Below are positions 27,209 through 36,453 of a DNA stretch of 64,000 nucleotides, piece by piece. A program made the translations under genes and the position numbers. The DNA comes from QHXQ01 sp963788965 (GTDB lineage: Bacteria > Acidobacteriota > Blastocatellia > Pyrinomonadales > Pyrinomonadaceae), in contig CAWBIK010000006.1 in the NCBI GenBank assembly GCA_963788965.1, positions 1,922,001-1,986,000 on the forward strand. Reading direction: 5' to 3'. Positions within the stretch are counted from its first letter, which is position 1; each line of letters opens with the position of its first letter. Below the pieces are notes generated by a model that was not told the DNA's origin, searched no databases, and saw only the letters and a program-made list of their open reading frames with translations.

Positions 27209-27940
27209 CTATCTTGCATAGATGTTGATGTCTTCGACAATCACGTTGCGATCCAATGACAGCGCGTAGAGGAGCGTGCGCGCCATGTTGCGGACGTGGA
27301 CGGAGCCGGGGCGCGGCTCGTCGTGCGCGCCGGTCTGTGCTACGTCCACGAGGCCGGGACAGAAGTTGAAGACGCGCAGGTTCGCGCCGGTCTTGCGCGT
27401 GTGGTCGCGCAGGGCTTCGGCATAGCCGAGCAGGCCGAACTTCGAGGCGCAGTATGAAGGCACGTCTGCATAACCGTGCTTGCCCGCCTGCGACGAGATG
27501 TTGACCACGTCGCCGAAATCTTCGCGCAGCATGTAGGGCAGCGCCGCGCGCACCAACCACATCGCGCCGCGTAGATTCGTCTCCAACACTTTGCTCCAAC
27601 CATCTTCCGTGATCGCCTCGACCGTTTCGGGCACGGCCAGCCCGGAGTTATTGATCAAGAGATCAATCGTGCCGAAGCGTTCCGCCGTTGCGCGCACGAG
27701 TCCTTCGGTCTGCGCCAAGTCGCGCACGTCGAACGCGTGCGCGAAGACGCGCTCCGCGCCTGCCTGTGCGTTCAACTCGGCCGCCGCCCGCTGCAACACG
27801 TCGGCGCGGCGCGACGCGATGACAACGGCTCGCATGCCTGCTGTCGTCAACGCTTCGGCGAACGCGCGCCCGATCCCCGTGCCGCCGCCCGTGATGATAG
27901 CGATCTGCTCGGTCAAAGGTTTCGTTTTGAATGCGGCCAT
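27209..27940 (-). CDS. Short-chain dehydrogenase/reductase (SDR)
   Basis: The 243-residue cytoplasmic protein has the classical SDR elements. The nucleotide-binding motif is TGGGTGIGRA (about residues 17-26) and NNSG is near residue 98. The catalytic serine lies in NISSQAGKHG (about residue 150), and YCASK carries the catalytic tyrosine and lysine (about residues 163-167). An arginine after the glycine-rich turn (VIASRRADVLQ) suggests a preference for NADP(H). The substrate is unknown. It lies between the sugar transporter and a GH13 gene, all on one strand, so it may be part of the same transcript without sharing the pathway. Confidence 0.88.
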   Translation of the reverse strand: MAAFKTKPLTEQIAIITGGGTGIGRAFAEALTTAGMRAVVIASRRADVLQRAAAELNAQAGAERVFAHAFDVRDLAQTEGLVRATAERFGTIDLLINNSGLAVPETVEAITEDGWSKVLETNLRGAMWLVRAALPYMLREDFGDVVNISSQAGKHGYADVPSYCASKFGLLGYAEALRDHTRKTGANLRVFNFCPGLVDVAQTGAHDEPRPGSVHVRNMARTLLYALSLDRNVIVEDINIYAR

Positions 27941-27979
27941 GCGAAAACTCAGTTCTGCATCAACAACTCATTTCAGCAA

Positions 27980-29890
27980 TCAACGCGCAGACGCGGCGGT
28001 CAAGATGCTGGCCGTGCGCGCGGGCAAGGTGACGCGCAGGCGGCCGTCCGCGATGCGTGCGTCGCGGAGCACGTCTAAGCGATCATTGAGCCGTGTGCCG
28101 TCGGGCCAGTGCGTGGGCGCTACGTCGCAGACGATCTCGGCCGGGCGCGCGTCGTTGTTAAAGACGACGACCACGGCCTCGCGTTCGGTCATGCGCGCGT
28201 AAGCATACTGCTGCTCGGTGTAGAACAGGTTGACAAGCCGACCGCGCCGCAACGGTTCGAGTTCGGCGCGCAGCCACGCGAGCCGCCGGACGTGCTCGAA
28301 CACGTCTTGTTGTTCAGGCGTGCGCCCGCGCGCGTCAAACGCGTTGCGCGCGTCGCCTGCGAAGCCGCCGGGGAAGTCGCGGCGGTTGTCCGGGTCGTCG
28401 CCGCCGGGCATAGCGATCTCGTCGCCATAGTAGAGTTGCGGCGCGCCGCGCATGGTCATGATCAAAGTCTGCGCGAGCTTCAAGCCTTGCGTGGTTGCGC
28501 CGCGCTCGTTCATGAAACGCAGCACGTCGTGATTGCCTAACAACGTGACGAGCACTTGCGGGTTCGGGTATAGCTGATCTTGCGCGATGACTTGAGCGAC
28601 CGTTTTGATCGGGCCGCCCTGTGCGAAGGCGTTGCGGAGTTGGAAGTGGAGCGGGAAGTCGAACAACGTATCGAGGCCGGAATCAATGCCGTCGAAGCGT
28701 GTGCGCCCGCCTTGAAAGAAAGCGACATGCGCGGGGTCGCCGTCCAGCACTTCGCCGACGACGTTGACGCGCGGGTACTCGCGTTTGATCGCGGCCGTCC
28801 AATCGCGCCAGAAGGAGTTGGGCACGTACTGCCAAGTGTCTTGCCGGATGGCGTCGAGGCCGGTGATGCCGATCCACCAGAGCGTGTTCTGGATGTGATA
28901 GCGCGTCACCTCTTCATCGCGCTGATTGAAGTCGGGCAGGATGTTGATGAACCAGCCGTCCATCGTCTCGCGGTACTGCGGGTAGGCAGCGTAAGGGTCG
29001 TGCAGCGTCCACGTTTGAAAACTGTTGACGGGGTGATCGGCTTCAGTGCCGTTATACCAAGTGGGCGTCGGCGTGTCCTTGACCCACGGATGATAAGGAC
29101 CGCTGTGATTCGCCACCTGATCCTGTATGACCTTTAACCCTAGCGCGTGGGCTTTATCAACCAACTCGCGCAGCTTTGCGAGGTCGCCGAAATGTTCTTC
29201 GACGCCGTAGAAATCAACCGCGCCGTAGCCGTGATAATCCGTGATCGGCTTGCCTTCGGGCATCTCGCGCTCGTTCAAATGGTTGACGTTGTCGTACCAC
29301 GGGTTGAGCCAGATGGCCGTGACGCCCAAGTCTTTAAGGTAAGGCAGCCGATTGATGACGCCTTGCAGATCGCCGCCGTGATAGTAGCGCCCCTGCGCGC
29401 GGTCGTAGAGTCCTTTAGATATAACCGGATCGTTGTTCGACGCGTCGCCGTCGGCAAAACGGTCGGGCATGATCAAGTACAACACGTCGTCGTTCGTGAA
29501 GCCTTGAAAGCGACCTTGCCGTGCGAGCGGCGCGGCGATGTCGAACGGCGCTTCGGTCATGCCGTTCGCGGTCGTCAAGCGAAGCTTGCGCGGGCCCGGT
29601 TGCGCTTGCGGCGCGATGGACACGTCGACGAACAGGTACGTGCCCGCCGCGTTCACGCGCACGAGGCCGACGCGCAGGCCAGCGCCCACGGCTTCGACGC
29701 GCGCGCCCGTCAAGTTGCGTCCACGCAAGAGCACGCGCACAGGGTTGAGCGAATGACCGGGCCACCAGTTCGGCGGCTCAACCTTCGACACTTCAGGCGC
29801 GGTTTGCGCGAAGCCAAGCAAGGCACAGCAGGCCGACAGGACGAACAGCAGACTCAAGCGTGTGAGCGTCGTGCGGACTTGAAGTTTCAT
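27980..29890 (-). CDS. Secreted GH13 cyclomaltodextrinase/neopullulanase-like enzyme, copy 1
   Basis: About 636 residues from ATG 29890; start codons at 29896 and 29899 are also in frame. The signal peptide ends LLGFAQ. A cyclomaltodextrinase N-terminal domain (VSKVEPPNWWPGHSLNPVRV) is followed by the GH13 barrel. Catalytic regions are DQVANH (about residue 257), DAIRQDTW with the nucleophile (about 349), GEVLDGDP with the acid/base glutamate (about 381) and GNHD (about 453). The calcium-loop-like GGDDPDNRRDFPGGF is shared with the second copy at 31665-33584. These enzymes degrade cyclodextrins, pullulan and maltodextrins, here outside the cytoplasm. It lies next to malQ. Confidence 0.9.
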   Translation of the reverse strand: MKLQVRTTLTRLSLLFVLSACCALLGFAQTAPEVSKVEPPNWWPGHSLNPVRVLLRGRNLTGARVEAVGAGLRVGLVRVNAAGTYLFVDVSIAPQAQPGPRKLRLTTANGMTEAPFDIAAPLARQGRFQGFTNDDVLYLIMPDRFADGDASNNDPVISKGLYDRAQGRYYHGGDLQGVINRLPYLKDLGVTAIWLNPWYDNVNHLNEREMPEGKPITDYHGYGAVDFYGVEEHFGDLAKLRELVDKAHALGLKVIQDQVANHSGPYHPWVKDTPTPTWYNGTEADHPVNSFQTWTLHDPYAAYPQYRETMDGWFINILPDFNQRDEEVTRYHIQNTLWWIGITGLDAIRQDTWQYVPNSFWRDWTAAIKREYPRVNVVGEVLDGDPAHVAFFQGGRTRFDGIDSGLDTLFDFPLHFQLRNAFAQGGPIKTVAQVIAQDQLYPNPQVLVTLLGNHDVLRFMNERGATTQGLKLAQTLIMTMRGAPQLYYGDEIAMPGGDDPDNRRDFPGGFAGDARNAFDARGRTPEQQDVFEHVRRLAWLRAELEPLRRGRLVNLFYTEQQYAYARMTEREAVVVVFNNDARPAEIVCDVAPTHWPDGTRLNDRLDVLRDARIADGRLRVTLPARTASILTAASAR

Positions 29891-29933
29891 GATCATCACG
29901 TGTGATCTCAGAGTTGAAATTTGAGATCGTTAA

Positions 29934-31506
29934 TCATGCCCCCTCGGCGTCTGCTTCGGGCTTTACGTCTTCGGCGGCGGCGAGATTGCGTGCGTACAAC
30001 TCGGAGCAGTCTTTGAGCCGGGCGCTGAGCTTGGCAGTCAACGCATGCTTCGTGTAGCGCCAAGCCCAGTTGCCGGCGGTGCTGTTGGGCAGATTCATGC
30101 GCGCCGCCTGACCGCAACCTAGCACGTCCTGCAAGGGCACGATGGCCGTGTTGGCAACGGACGCGAGCACGGCGCGAATAAAGTCCCAGTGAATCTCGCG
30201 CCCTTTGGTGTTCAGGTACTTGAGACAAAAAGCGCGCTCGCGCTCGATCTGTTCGGCCGAGCGCGTCGAGCCTGTGCCCGCTTCCGAGTTGAACCAACCG
30301 ACGGTCGTGTCGTTGTCGTGCGTGCCCGTGTAGGCGACGAGGTTTTGATGATAGTTGTGCGGCAAGTCGTGATTCTTCGGGTCGCCGCCGAAGGCGAATT
30401 GCAGAATCCGCATGCCGGGGAAACCGAAGTCGTCGCGCAACGCCTCAACGTCGGGCGTGATGACGCCGAGGTCCTCGGCGATGATCGGCAACTCGCCAAG
30501 CGCGTTTTTGATCGCGGTGAACAACTCGCGCCCCGGCGCTTCGACCCAGCGCCCGCGTTCGGCCGTCGTGTCGCCGCCCGGTATCTCCCAACTGGCCGCG
30601 AAGCCGCGAAAGTGATCGATCCGCAAGATGTCGAACTCGTGGAGCAAGGCACTGATGCGTTCGATCCACCAGCGGAAGCCGTCGGCGCGCAGACGTTCCC
30701 AATCGTATAAAGGATTGCCCCAGAGTTGACCCGTGCGGCTGAAGTAGTCGGGCGGGACACCGGCGACGACGAGCGGGCTGCCGTCTTCATGCAGCTTGAA
30801 GAGATGCTTGTTGACCCACACGTCGGCCGAATCGTGTGCGACGAAGATCGGTATGTCGCCGACGATCTCTATGCGTCGCTCGTTGGCGTAAGCCTTGAGC
30901 GCGGCCCATTGTTTGAAGAAGATGAACTGCCAAAACTTGTGCGCTTCGATCTGATCGCGCAGGTGTGTGCGCGCCGCATCGAGTGCGCCGTGGTCGCGTT
31001 CGACCATCGGGCGTTCCCACTTGTGCCACGCCGCGCCGTTGCGCGCGCCCTTCATCGCGCGAAAGAGCGCGTAGTCGTCGAGCCACGCGGCGGCCTGTTG
31101 CGCGAACGCCTCGAACTCGCCGCGCAAGCCCGTGTCGGTCGTCTGCTTGAAGTTCTCGAAGGCACGTTGGAGCAGTTTGTCTTTCAACTCGATTGCGGGC
31201 CCGTAATCCACACGCTCGGCCGCGAACTTTGGCACGGCGGCGAGGTCGCTCTGCTTGAGCAGACCTTGTGCAAGCAACTTGTCGGGACTGATGAGCAGAG
31301 TGTTGCCCGCGAAGGGCCGAGAAACATTGATAGGGCGAGTCGCCGTAGCCGGTTGGACCTAAGGGCAGAACTTGCCAGAGCGTCTGCCCCGCGGCGGCGA
31401 GAAAATCAATGAAGGCGAAGGCGTCGGGGCCGAGATCGCCGACGCCGTAGCGACCGGGCAAAGATGTCGGGTGCAGCAGGATACCGCTCGCGCGTGGGAA
31501 GCTCAC
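29934..31506 (-). CDS. malQ: 4-alpha-glucanotransferase (amylomaltase), one-base frameshift in this sequence
   Basis: MalQ transfers glucan chains between maltodextrins and releases glucose; it is cytoplasmic. The N-terminal part (FPRASGILLHPTSLPGRYG) and the rest lie in two frames. Removing one C of the CCC run (plus-strand GGG at 31314-31316) restores QCFSAFAGNTLLISPDKL, so the break is very likely a sequence error. The corrected length is about 524 residues. Catalytic elements are ILRIDHFRGF with the nucleophile aspartate, PIIAEDLGVITPDV with the glutamate, and YTGTHDNDTTVGW with the third acid. GTG at 31506 has AGAGG seven bases upstream and matches the usual N-terminus; an upstream TTG at 31536 is less likely. 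Confidence 0.9.
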
Positions 31507-31598
31507 AGCAGACCTCTTAGTTGTCAGGATGGACAAAGCTTATAAGACAGAGCGCGGGCATTGTCAAAGCAATCACGAAGGATGAATGCGGCATGATG

Positions 31599-31640
31599 AA
31601 TGACGACTGATGAATAGCTGCTTATTCATCAGTCGTCATT
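31599..31640. repeat. Palindromic repeat, GATGAATAGCTGCTTATTCATC family
   Basis: Arms 31599-31616 and 31623-31640 form a perfect 18-bp stem with loop GCTGCT. The outer flanks continue as an imperfect stem. The 22-base core is identical to that of the palindrome at 55235-55302, 24 kb away. It lies between the GH13 copy 2 gene and malQ. Confidence 0.9.
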
Positions 31641-31664
31641 CCGTCTTCATCATTGCTTTAACGT

Positions 31665-33584
31665 CTACGGGGAGATGGCCTCGATCTTGTAAGCGACGGC
31701 GGTGCGCGGCGGGATGACGATTGAGATTTGGCCGGCCGTAATCGTTGTCTGCGTGCCTGCGCCTGTGAACGGCGTGAGGCGCGTGCCGTTGGCGAGTTGA
31801 AGGACGGCGGCCGGCACGGTCAAGGTCTTTGCGGCGGCGGCGCGATTGAGGGCCACGATGATCAGTTCGTTAGTGTCGCGGCGGGCGTAAGCATATGTGT
31901 CGTCGTCGTAGGCGAGATCGATCAGCGCGCCGCGCCGCAGGGCGGGATGCGCGCGGCGCTGTTGCAGCCACGTGCGCGTCCAGTCAAACATGCGCTGCTC
32001 GGCGGGGGTGCGCCCGCGTGCGTCAAACGCGTTGCGCGCGTCGCCTGCGAAGCCGCCGGGGAAGTCCTGCCGGTTGTCCGGGTCGTCGCCGCCGGGCATG
32101 GCGATCTCGTCGCCGTAGTAGAGTTGCGGCGTGCCACGCACGGTCGTGATGAAAGCGATGTGCAGCATCAAGCCTTCGGGCGTCATGCCGGGCAGCGACG
32201 CAAGGCGCGGCAGGTCGTGATTGCTCGTCATCGTGACGAGGCGCGCGGGGTCTGGATAGAGGCGGTCGGCGCGCAATGTTAGATGCAGCGACGAGACGGG
32301 CGCTTGATTGGTGAACGCGCGGATTGAGCTTTGCGCTAAGGGAAAGTCGAAGACGGAATCGAGCGTGGTGTCGATGCCGTCGAAGCCCGTGTGCCCGCCG
32401 ATGAAGAACGACGTGTGGACGGGATCGTAATCGAAGACTTCGCCGACCATCCACATGCGCGGGTACTGCCGGTGTATCGCTTCCGAGAGCGCGCGGATGA
32501 AGGGGCGCGGCATGTACTGGATCGTGTCCTGCCGCACGCCGTCGATGCCGGTGATGCCGATCCACCAGAGCGCGTTCTGTAGTTCGTAGCGCGCAACTTC
32601 CGGCTCGTCCTGATTCATGTCCGGCAGTTCGTCTGAAAACCAACCGTCGAGCGTCGGGCGGCGCGCTTCATCGGTCGCGTGCGGCGACGAGAGCAGGTCG
32701 CCGCGAAAGGCGTTCTGCAAGTGACGCTGCAACGTGCCGTGAAACCAATTGTCGAGCGGCGGATCGGCGACCCAATGATGCTGCGCGCCGACGTGGTTGG
32801 CAACCTGATCCTGTATGACCTTCAAGCCGGCCGTGTGTGCGCGCTCGACGAGTTCGCGCAACGTCGTCAGATCGCCGAAGCGACTTTCGAGCGCATAATA
32901 ATCGTCGGCGTGATAACCATGATAATAGGTGTTCGGACACCACGGCTTGTCGCAGTTGTTTAGGCCGTTCGAGTTGTCGTACCACGGTGTAAGCCAGATG
33001 GCTGTGACGCCGAGTTCTTTCAAGTAAGGCAGCCGATTGATGATGCCGCGAAAGTCGCCGCCGTGCCACGCGCGCGGATTCTTGCGGTCGTTGGCGGTGG
33101 GCGGCGCATCGGACGGCGCGTCGTTCGATGGGTCGCCGTTAGCAAAACGGTCGGGCATGATCAAATAGATCACGTCGTCGCTTGTGATGCCTTGAAAATG
33201 CGAGAACGGATCGTGCGGGCGGTTGAGCCGGAAAGGGATCGTGGTCGTACCGCCGGCCGTTTCGAGTGTGAGCGGATAGTCGCCCGCTGGCGCGTTCGGC
33301 GCGATGCGGACGTTGACGAACAGATACGTGCCTGCGGCGTTGATAACAACCGCGCCCGGCTCTGTCGCCGGACGTGTGGCGGTGACGCGTGCGCCGTGTA
33401 GGCCCTGCCCGCGCACGAGCAGCCGCACGGGGTTGATCGTGTGCCCTGCCCACCACGACGGCGGCTCGACCTTCGTGACGGCGGGCGCGACCGTTTGCGC
33501 GCGCGCGTTGAAGCAGAAGCAGCAGACGACGTACAAAAGGGCCGCGCAAGAGCGCGCGGCCCGCTTCATGTTTTGACTGTGCAT
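31665..33584 (-). CDS. Secreted GH13 cyclomaltodextrinase/neopullulanase-like enzyme, copy 2
   Basis: About 639 residues from ATG 33584; ATG 33569 is an alternative, and both precede a signal peptide ending FNARAQ. Domain order equals copy 1: N-terminal domain with VTKVEPPSWWAGHTINPVRL, then the GH13 barrel. Catalytic regions are DQVANH (about residue 260), VRQDTIQY (about 352), GEVFDYDP (about 381) and SNHDLPR (about 454). Both copies share IMPDRFA, WHGGD/YHGGD-type subsite residues and YYGDEIAMPGGDDPDNR. Copy 2 has an insertion with paired cysteines (NNCDKPWCPN, about residues 207-216) absent from copy 1. The two copies flank malQ and probably arose by duplication. Confidence 0.9.
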   Translation of the reverse strand: MHSQNMKRAARSCAALLYVVCCFCFNARAQTVAPAVTKVEPPSWWAGHTINPVRLLVRGQGLHGARVTATRPATEPGAVVINAAGTYLFVNVRIAPNAPAGDYPLTLETAGGTTTIPFRLNRPHDPFSHFQGITSDDVIYLIMPDRFANGDPSNDAPSDAPPTANDRKNPRAWHGGDFRGIINRLPYLKELGVTAIWLTPWYDNSNGLNNCDKPWCPNTYYHGYHADDYYALESRFGDLTTLRELVERAHTAGLKVIQDQVANHVGAQHHWVADPPLDNWFHGTLQRHLQNAFRGDLLSSPHATDEARRPTLDGWFSDELPDMNQDEPEVARYELQNALWWIGITGIDGVRQDTIQYMPRPFIRALSEAIHRQYPRMWMVGEVFDYDPVHTSFFIGGHTGFDGIDTTLDSVFDFPLAQSSIRAFTNQAPVSSLHLTLRADRLYPDPARLVTMTSNHDLPRLASLPGMTPEGLMLHIAFITTVRGTPQLYYGDEIAMPGGDDPDNRQDFPGGFAGDARNAFDARGRTPAEQRMFDWTRTWLQQRRAHPALRRGALIDLAYDDDTYAYARRDTNELIIVALNRAAAAKTLTVPAAVLQLANGTRLTPFTGAGTQTTITAGQISIVIPPRTAVAYKIEAISP

Positions 33585-33656
33585 AGAGACGGTGACTCGA
33601 CGGCTGAGCAGCGTTAGATCGACTGCGGCTCGAAGCGCGTTCATTCAAATGTTGGC

Positions 33657-34073
33657 TTACTGCTTGAGCGTGCGGACAAAGGCGACAATAGCGGCAATGT
33701 CGTTTTTAGCAAGCCGCTTGCCGAAGGCGGGCATGCCGCCCTTCTTGCCGTTGGCGATGACGCTGGTGAGCCGCTTATCGTTGACGCGTTCGTCCTTCCA
33801 CCAACGCGCGTCCGCCAGATCGGTTGCGCCGTAGAGCGTGCCCATATCGGTTTGGCTGCGCCCGTCCGCGCCGTGACAACGCGCGCAGTTCTGCACGTAG
33901 AGTGTGCGCCCGCGTTCAAGCTGCGCCGCGCGACTCTCCTTCTTCTCTGTCGGCGCGACGGCGGCCAAAGCGTGCGGACTGCGCGGCCAGTAACCGGCAC
34001 TCAACAGACCGGCGACGAAGACTAGAGCAACGATGATTTTCAAACTGCCCAGGGTACGAGGTTTGGTTCGCAT
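33657..34073 (-). CDS. Class I c-type cytochrome, exported
   Basis: The 138-residue protein has an N-terminal hydrophobic segment (IIVALVFVAGLLSAGYW), which acts as a signal peptide or membrane anchor. A single heme-binding motif, CARCH, lies at about residues 63-67, and the likely distal methionine is in GKKGGMPAFGKRL (about residue 113). It starts directly after the stop codon of the upstream multiheme cytochrome gene (TGAATG), so both are translated from one message. The partner oxidoreductase is not recognisable in the window. An electron-transfer role between the multiheme protein and a respiratory chain is inference. Confidence 0.92.
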   Translation of the reverse strand: MRTKPRTLGSLKIIVALVFVAGLLSAGYWPRSPHALAAVAPTEKKESRAAQLERGRTLYVQNCARCHGADGRSQTDMGTLYGATDLADARWWKDERVNDKRLTSVIANGKKGGMPAFGKRLAKNDIAAIVAFVRTLKQ

Positions 34074-36320
34074 TCACTGACCCGCGGCCTGTGCGGCTGC
34101 GCCTTTCGCTTCAAGTAATTGATGGACGTGCCACGGCACGCTCTCGCCGCTCATCTCCGGGTGCTTACGCAAGAACTCGTTGGCGAGATTGAAGGCGGCC
34201 GGGTCGTCCTTTTGATCGGCAAAGATTTTCGCTTCGCGCTTCGCTTCCTCGGTCATGCCGAGCTTGCGATAGACGAGCATCAAGTTGTAGTGCGCGCCTG
34301 TGTCTTCGGGATCGATGCCGAGGATCGTCTCGTAACAATGACGCGCGCCCGCGAAGTCGCGCTTGATCTTGCACAGTTCGCCCAACTGCTGCCACGACAT
34401 GCGGTCGCGCGGGTAAGTTTCGAGGATGCGCTTGAGGTTCGCTTCGGCTGTGTCCAACTGACCGCGCCGCATGTGTATGCGTGTGCGTTGAAAGAGCGCG
34501 CGCAAGTTGTTCGGGTTGGCGGCCAGCACGCCGTCCAAGAGTTGTGCGGCCGCATCGAACTGTTCGAGTTCAAACAGCGCCAGCGCGCGATTGACCAAAG
34601 CCATCGGCCTGTATGCTTCATCCAATTCGGCCGCGCGCGCGAACGCTTCGGCCGAGAGGGCGTATTGCCGCCGTCCAACAACGCGATGCCGTAATTATTC
34701 CAGCGTCGCCAATCGGGCATCGCGCCTTTCACCACCGGCTGCGACTCGTTCGCGCCGAGGCGCAACACTTGCTCGGTCGTCGCCATCGTTACGATTGGAT
34801 AGTCGATCGACTTGCCGAGCGCGTAGTCTTGAAAGACGCGCGTGAAGCGACGATAACGCACGCGCGCCGTCAGCCGCAGCGCGCCTTGCAGGTGCGCGGG
34901 CACGGTGAACTGATAGCGCGCCAGATCGAGAGCGGCCCGACTGTATCTGATTGTTTTGCGCCACCATCTTCGTGCGCCAGATGTGATGCCTGTCGTTGAA
35001 CGAGCCGTCGCCTTTGACGAGATAAGTTTTGTAGTTGTGCGCCGCGTCGTCCAGATGACCGTTCGACTTGATGAAGCCCGAACGATAAAGCACCGTGCCC
35101 GCTTCGTCTGCGACGGTGAACTCGACGTAAGCCTCGTAGAAGTCGCGCAACTCCGGCGGGAACGAGTGGCCTATGTTCTTGTTGGTGATCACCACGTCGG
35201 CGGTCAGGCGCTCGCCCGGTACGAGGTTGAACTGGCTGCGGTTCAAAGGCGCGCGCAGTTCTTCAACGCCGCCGTTCGGGCCGCGCTGGCGAACGGCAAA
35301 GATGTCTATGCCAACCGCGTCCGTCTCTAAAACTTTCTTGACGGCTTCGAGTTGGGCGGGCCACTTGTAGAAGGTCGGGATCGCCGTGTTCGCCGCCGCC
35401 CAACGATGCGAGCGTAGCGTGCCATCTTTTGCGGACACGTCAAAGAGCGGCGCGGCCTCTTTCTTCATGTGGCACGACGAACACGTCTCAAGGTCGCGCG
35501 TGTAGAACGGGTGCGGCGACTCTTTCGAGAACGAAGACTGTTGCAGTTCGTCTGCAACGGCGAAGGCGCGCTGGAACTTGTAATCGTTCAACTCCTTCGG
35601 CACTTGCGACTTGTGACACGACGAACAGAACTCAGGCGACTGCAAGAGCGGGCGCATGACCGCGCGACGGTGCGCGGGCACGTCGTCCAAGATTTCCTGA
35701 TCGGCTACGTCCAACAAGCGGCGCGTGCCGTCCTCTTTAACCAGCAGAGCAGGCTCGCCCATCACGTAGCCGCCGACGCCGCGCCGCGTCGCCGCTTGAA
35801 TCGAATGACACGCGATACATGAAACGCCGTCTTCGTCGAACGGGCGTTTGATCTTCGAGCCTTTGGTGAGCGTGCCCGCAAAGAGCGCGGCCGGGTTGTG
35901 ACACGCTTCGCAGTGGCGCGTGAACTCGATGCCGCGCTGCGAGATCAGGTCGTTGACGTTCTTCTGATAAAACGGCTCGCGGAAACTGTTGCGATGCGCC
36001 GACTCCAACCATTGCGCGTGCGCGTCCGTGTGACACTTGGCACAACGCGCCGACGCGATGAACTGGTCGGCCGGGATAAACTTGCCCGTCGTCGTCATCG
36101 CGTTCGACGGCGTGAACGGGTTCGGGCCGAACTTCAAATCGTAATTCTTGCGCACCTCTTCGTTATAACGATCAACGGCGGCGGCGTCTAAGCGCGCGCG
36201 TGCGCCCTGCCCCGCCCACACGAACACGCAAGCAGGCATTAAGAGCGCGCGCAGCAGCCACACGAGGCGACGGCGATCCCGCGCCGGCAACGGTTGATAA
36301 GCTTTGGGGACTTGCATCAT
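34074..36320 (-). CDS. Multiheme c-type cytochrome with C-terminal TPR domain (frameshifted in this sequence)
   Basis: About 749 residues once two breaks are bridged, near 34935 and 34665. ATG at 36320 is chosen. The N-terminal hydrophobic stretch (LVWLLRALLMPACVFVWAG) is a signal peptide. Five CxxCH heme sites follow in the first half: CAKCH, CEACH, CIACH, CSSCH and CSSCH, similar to cytochrome c554-like proteins. A beta-rich middle part contains NIGHSFPPELRDFYEAYV. After the breaks come TPR repeats (AEAFARAAELDEAYRP, then FDAAAQLLDGVLAANPNN and others). Dropping one G at the first site gives ALDLARYQFTVPAHLQG; adding one C at the second gives GGQYALSAEAFARA, so sequence error is likely. It is coupled to the small cytochrome downstream. 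Function is unknown. Confidence 0.85.
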
Positions 36321-36453
36321 GCGTCTCACTTCAAACGATGTTCGTATATTTGACTGACTAGCGGCGGGCCGAGCAATTTCAGCGCGTCACATTCTAGCCT
36401 TAGCTGCGGTCAGCTTAAAAGCGCGCAGGGACGTTTATTCGCGGCCTGTTTGT

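Noticed and set aside
31261..31330. Programmed frameshift in malQ
   Set aside because: No slippery heptamer with a downstream structure is needed; deleting one base of a GGG run restores the normal MalQ sequence, and many unrelated genes here show the same kind of break.
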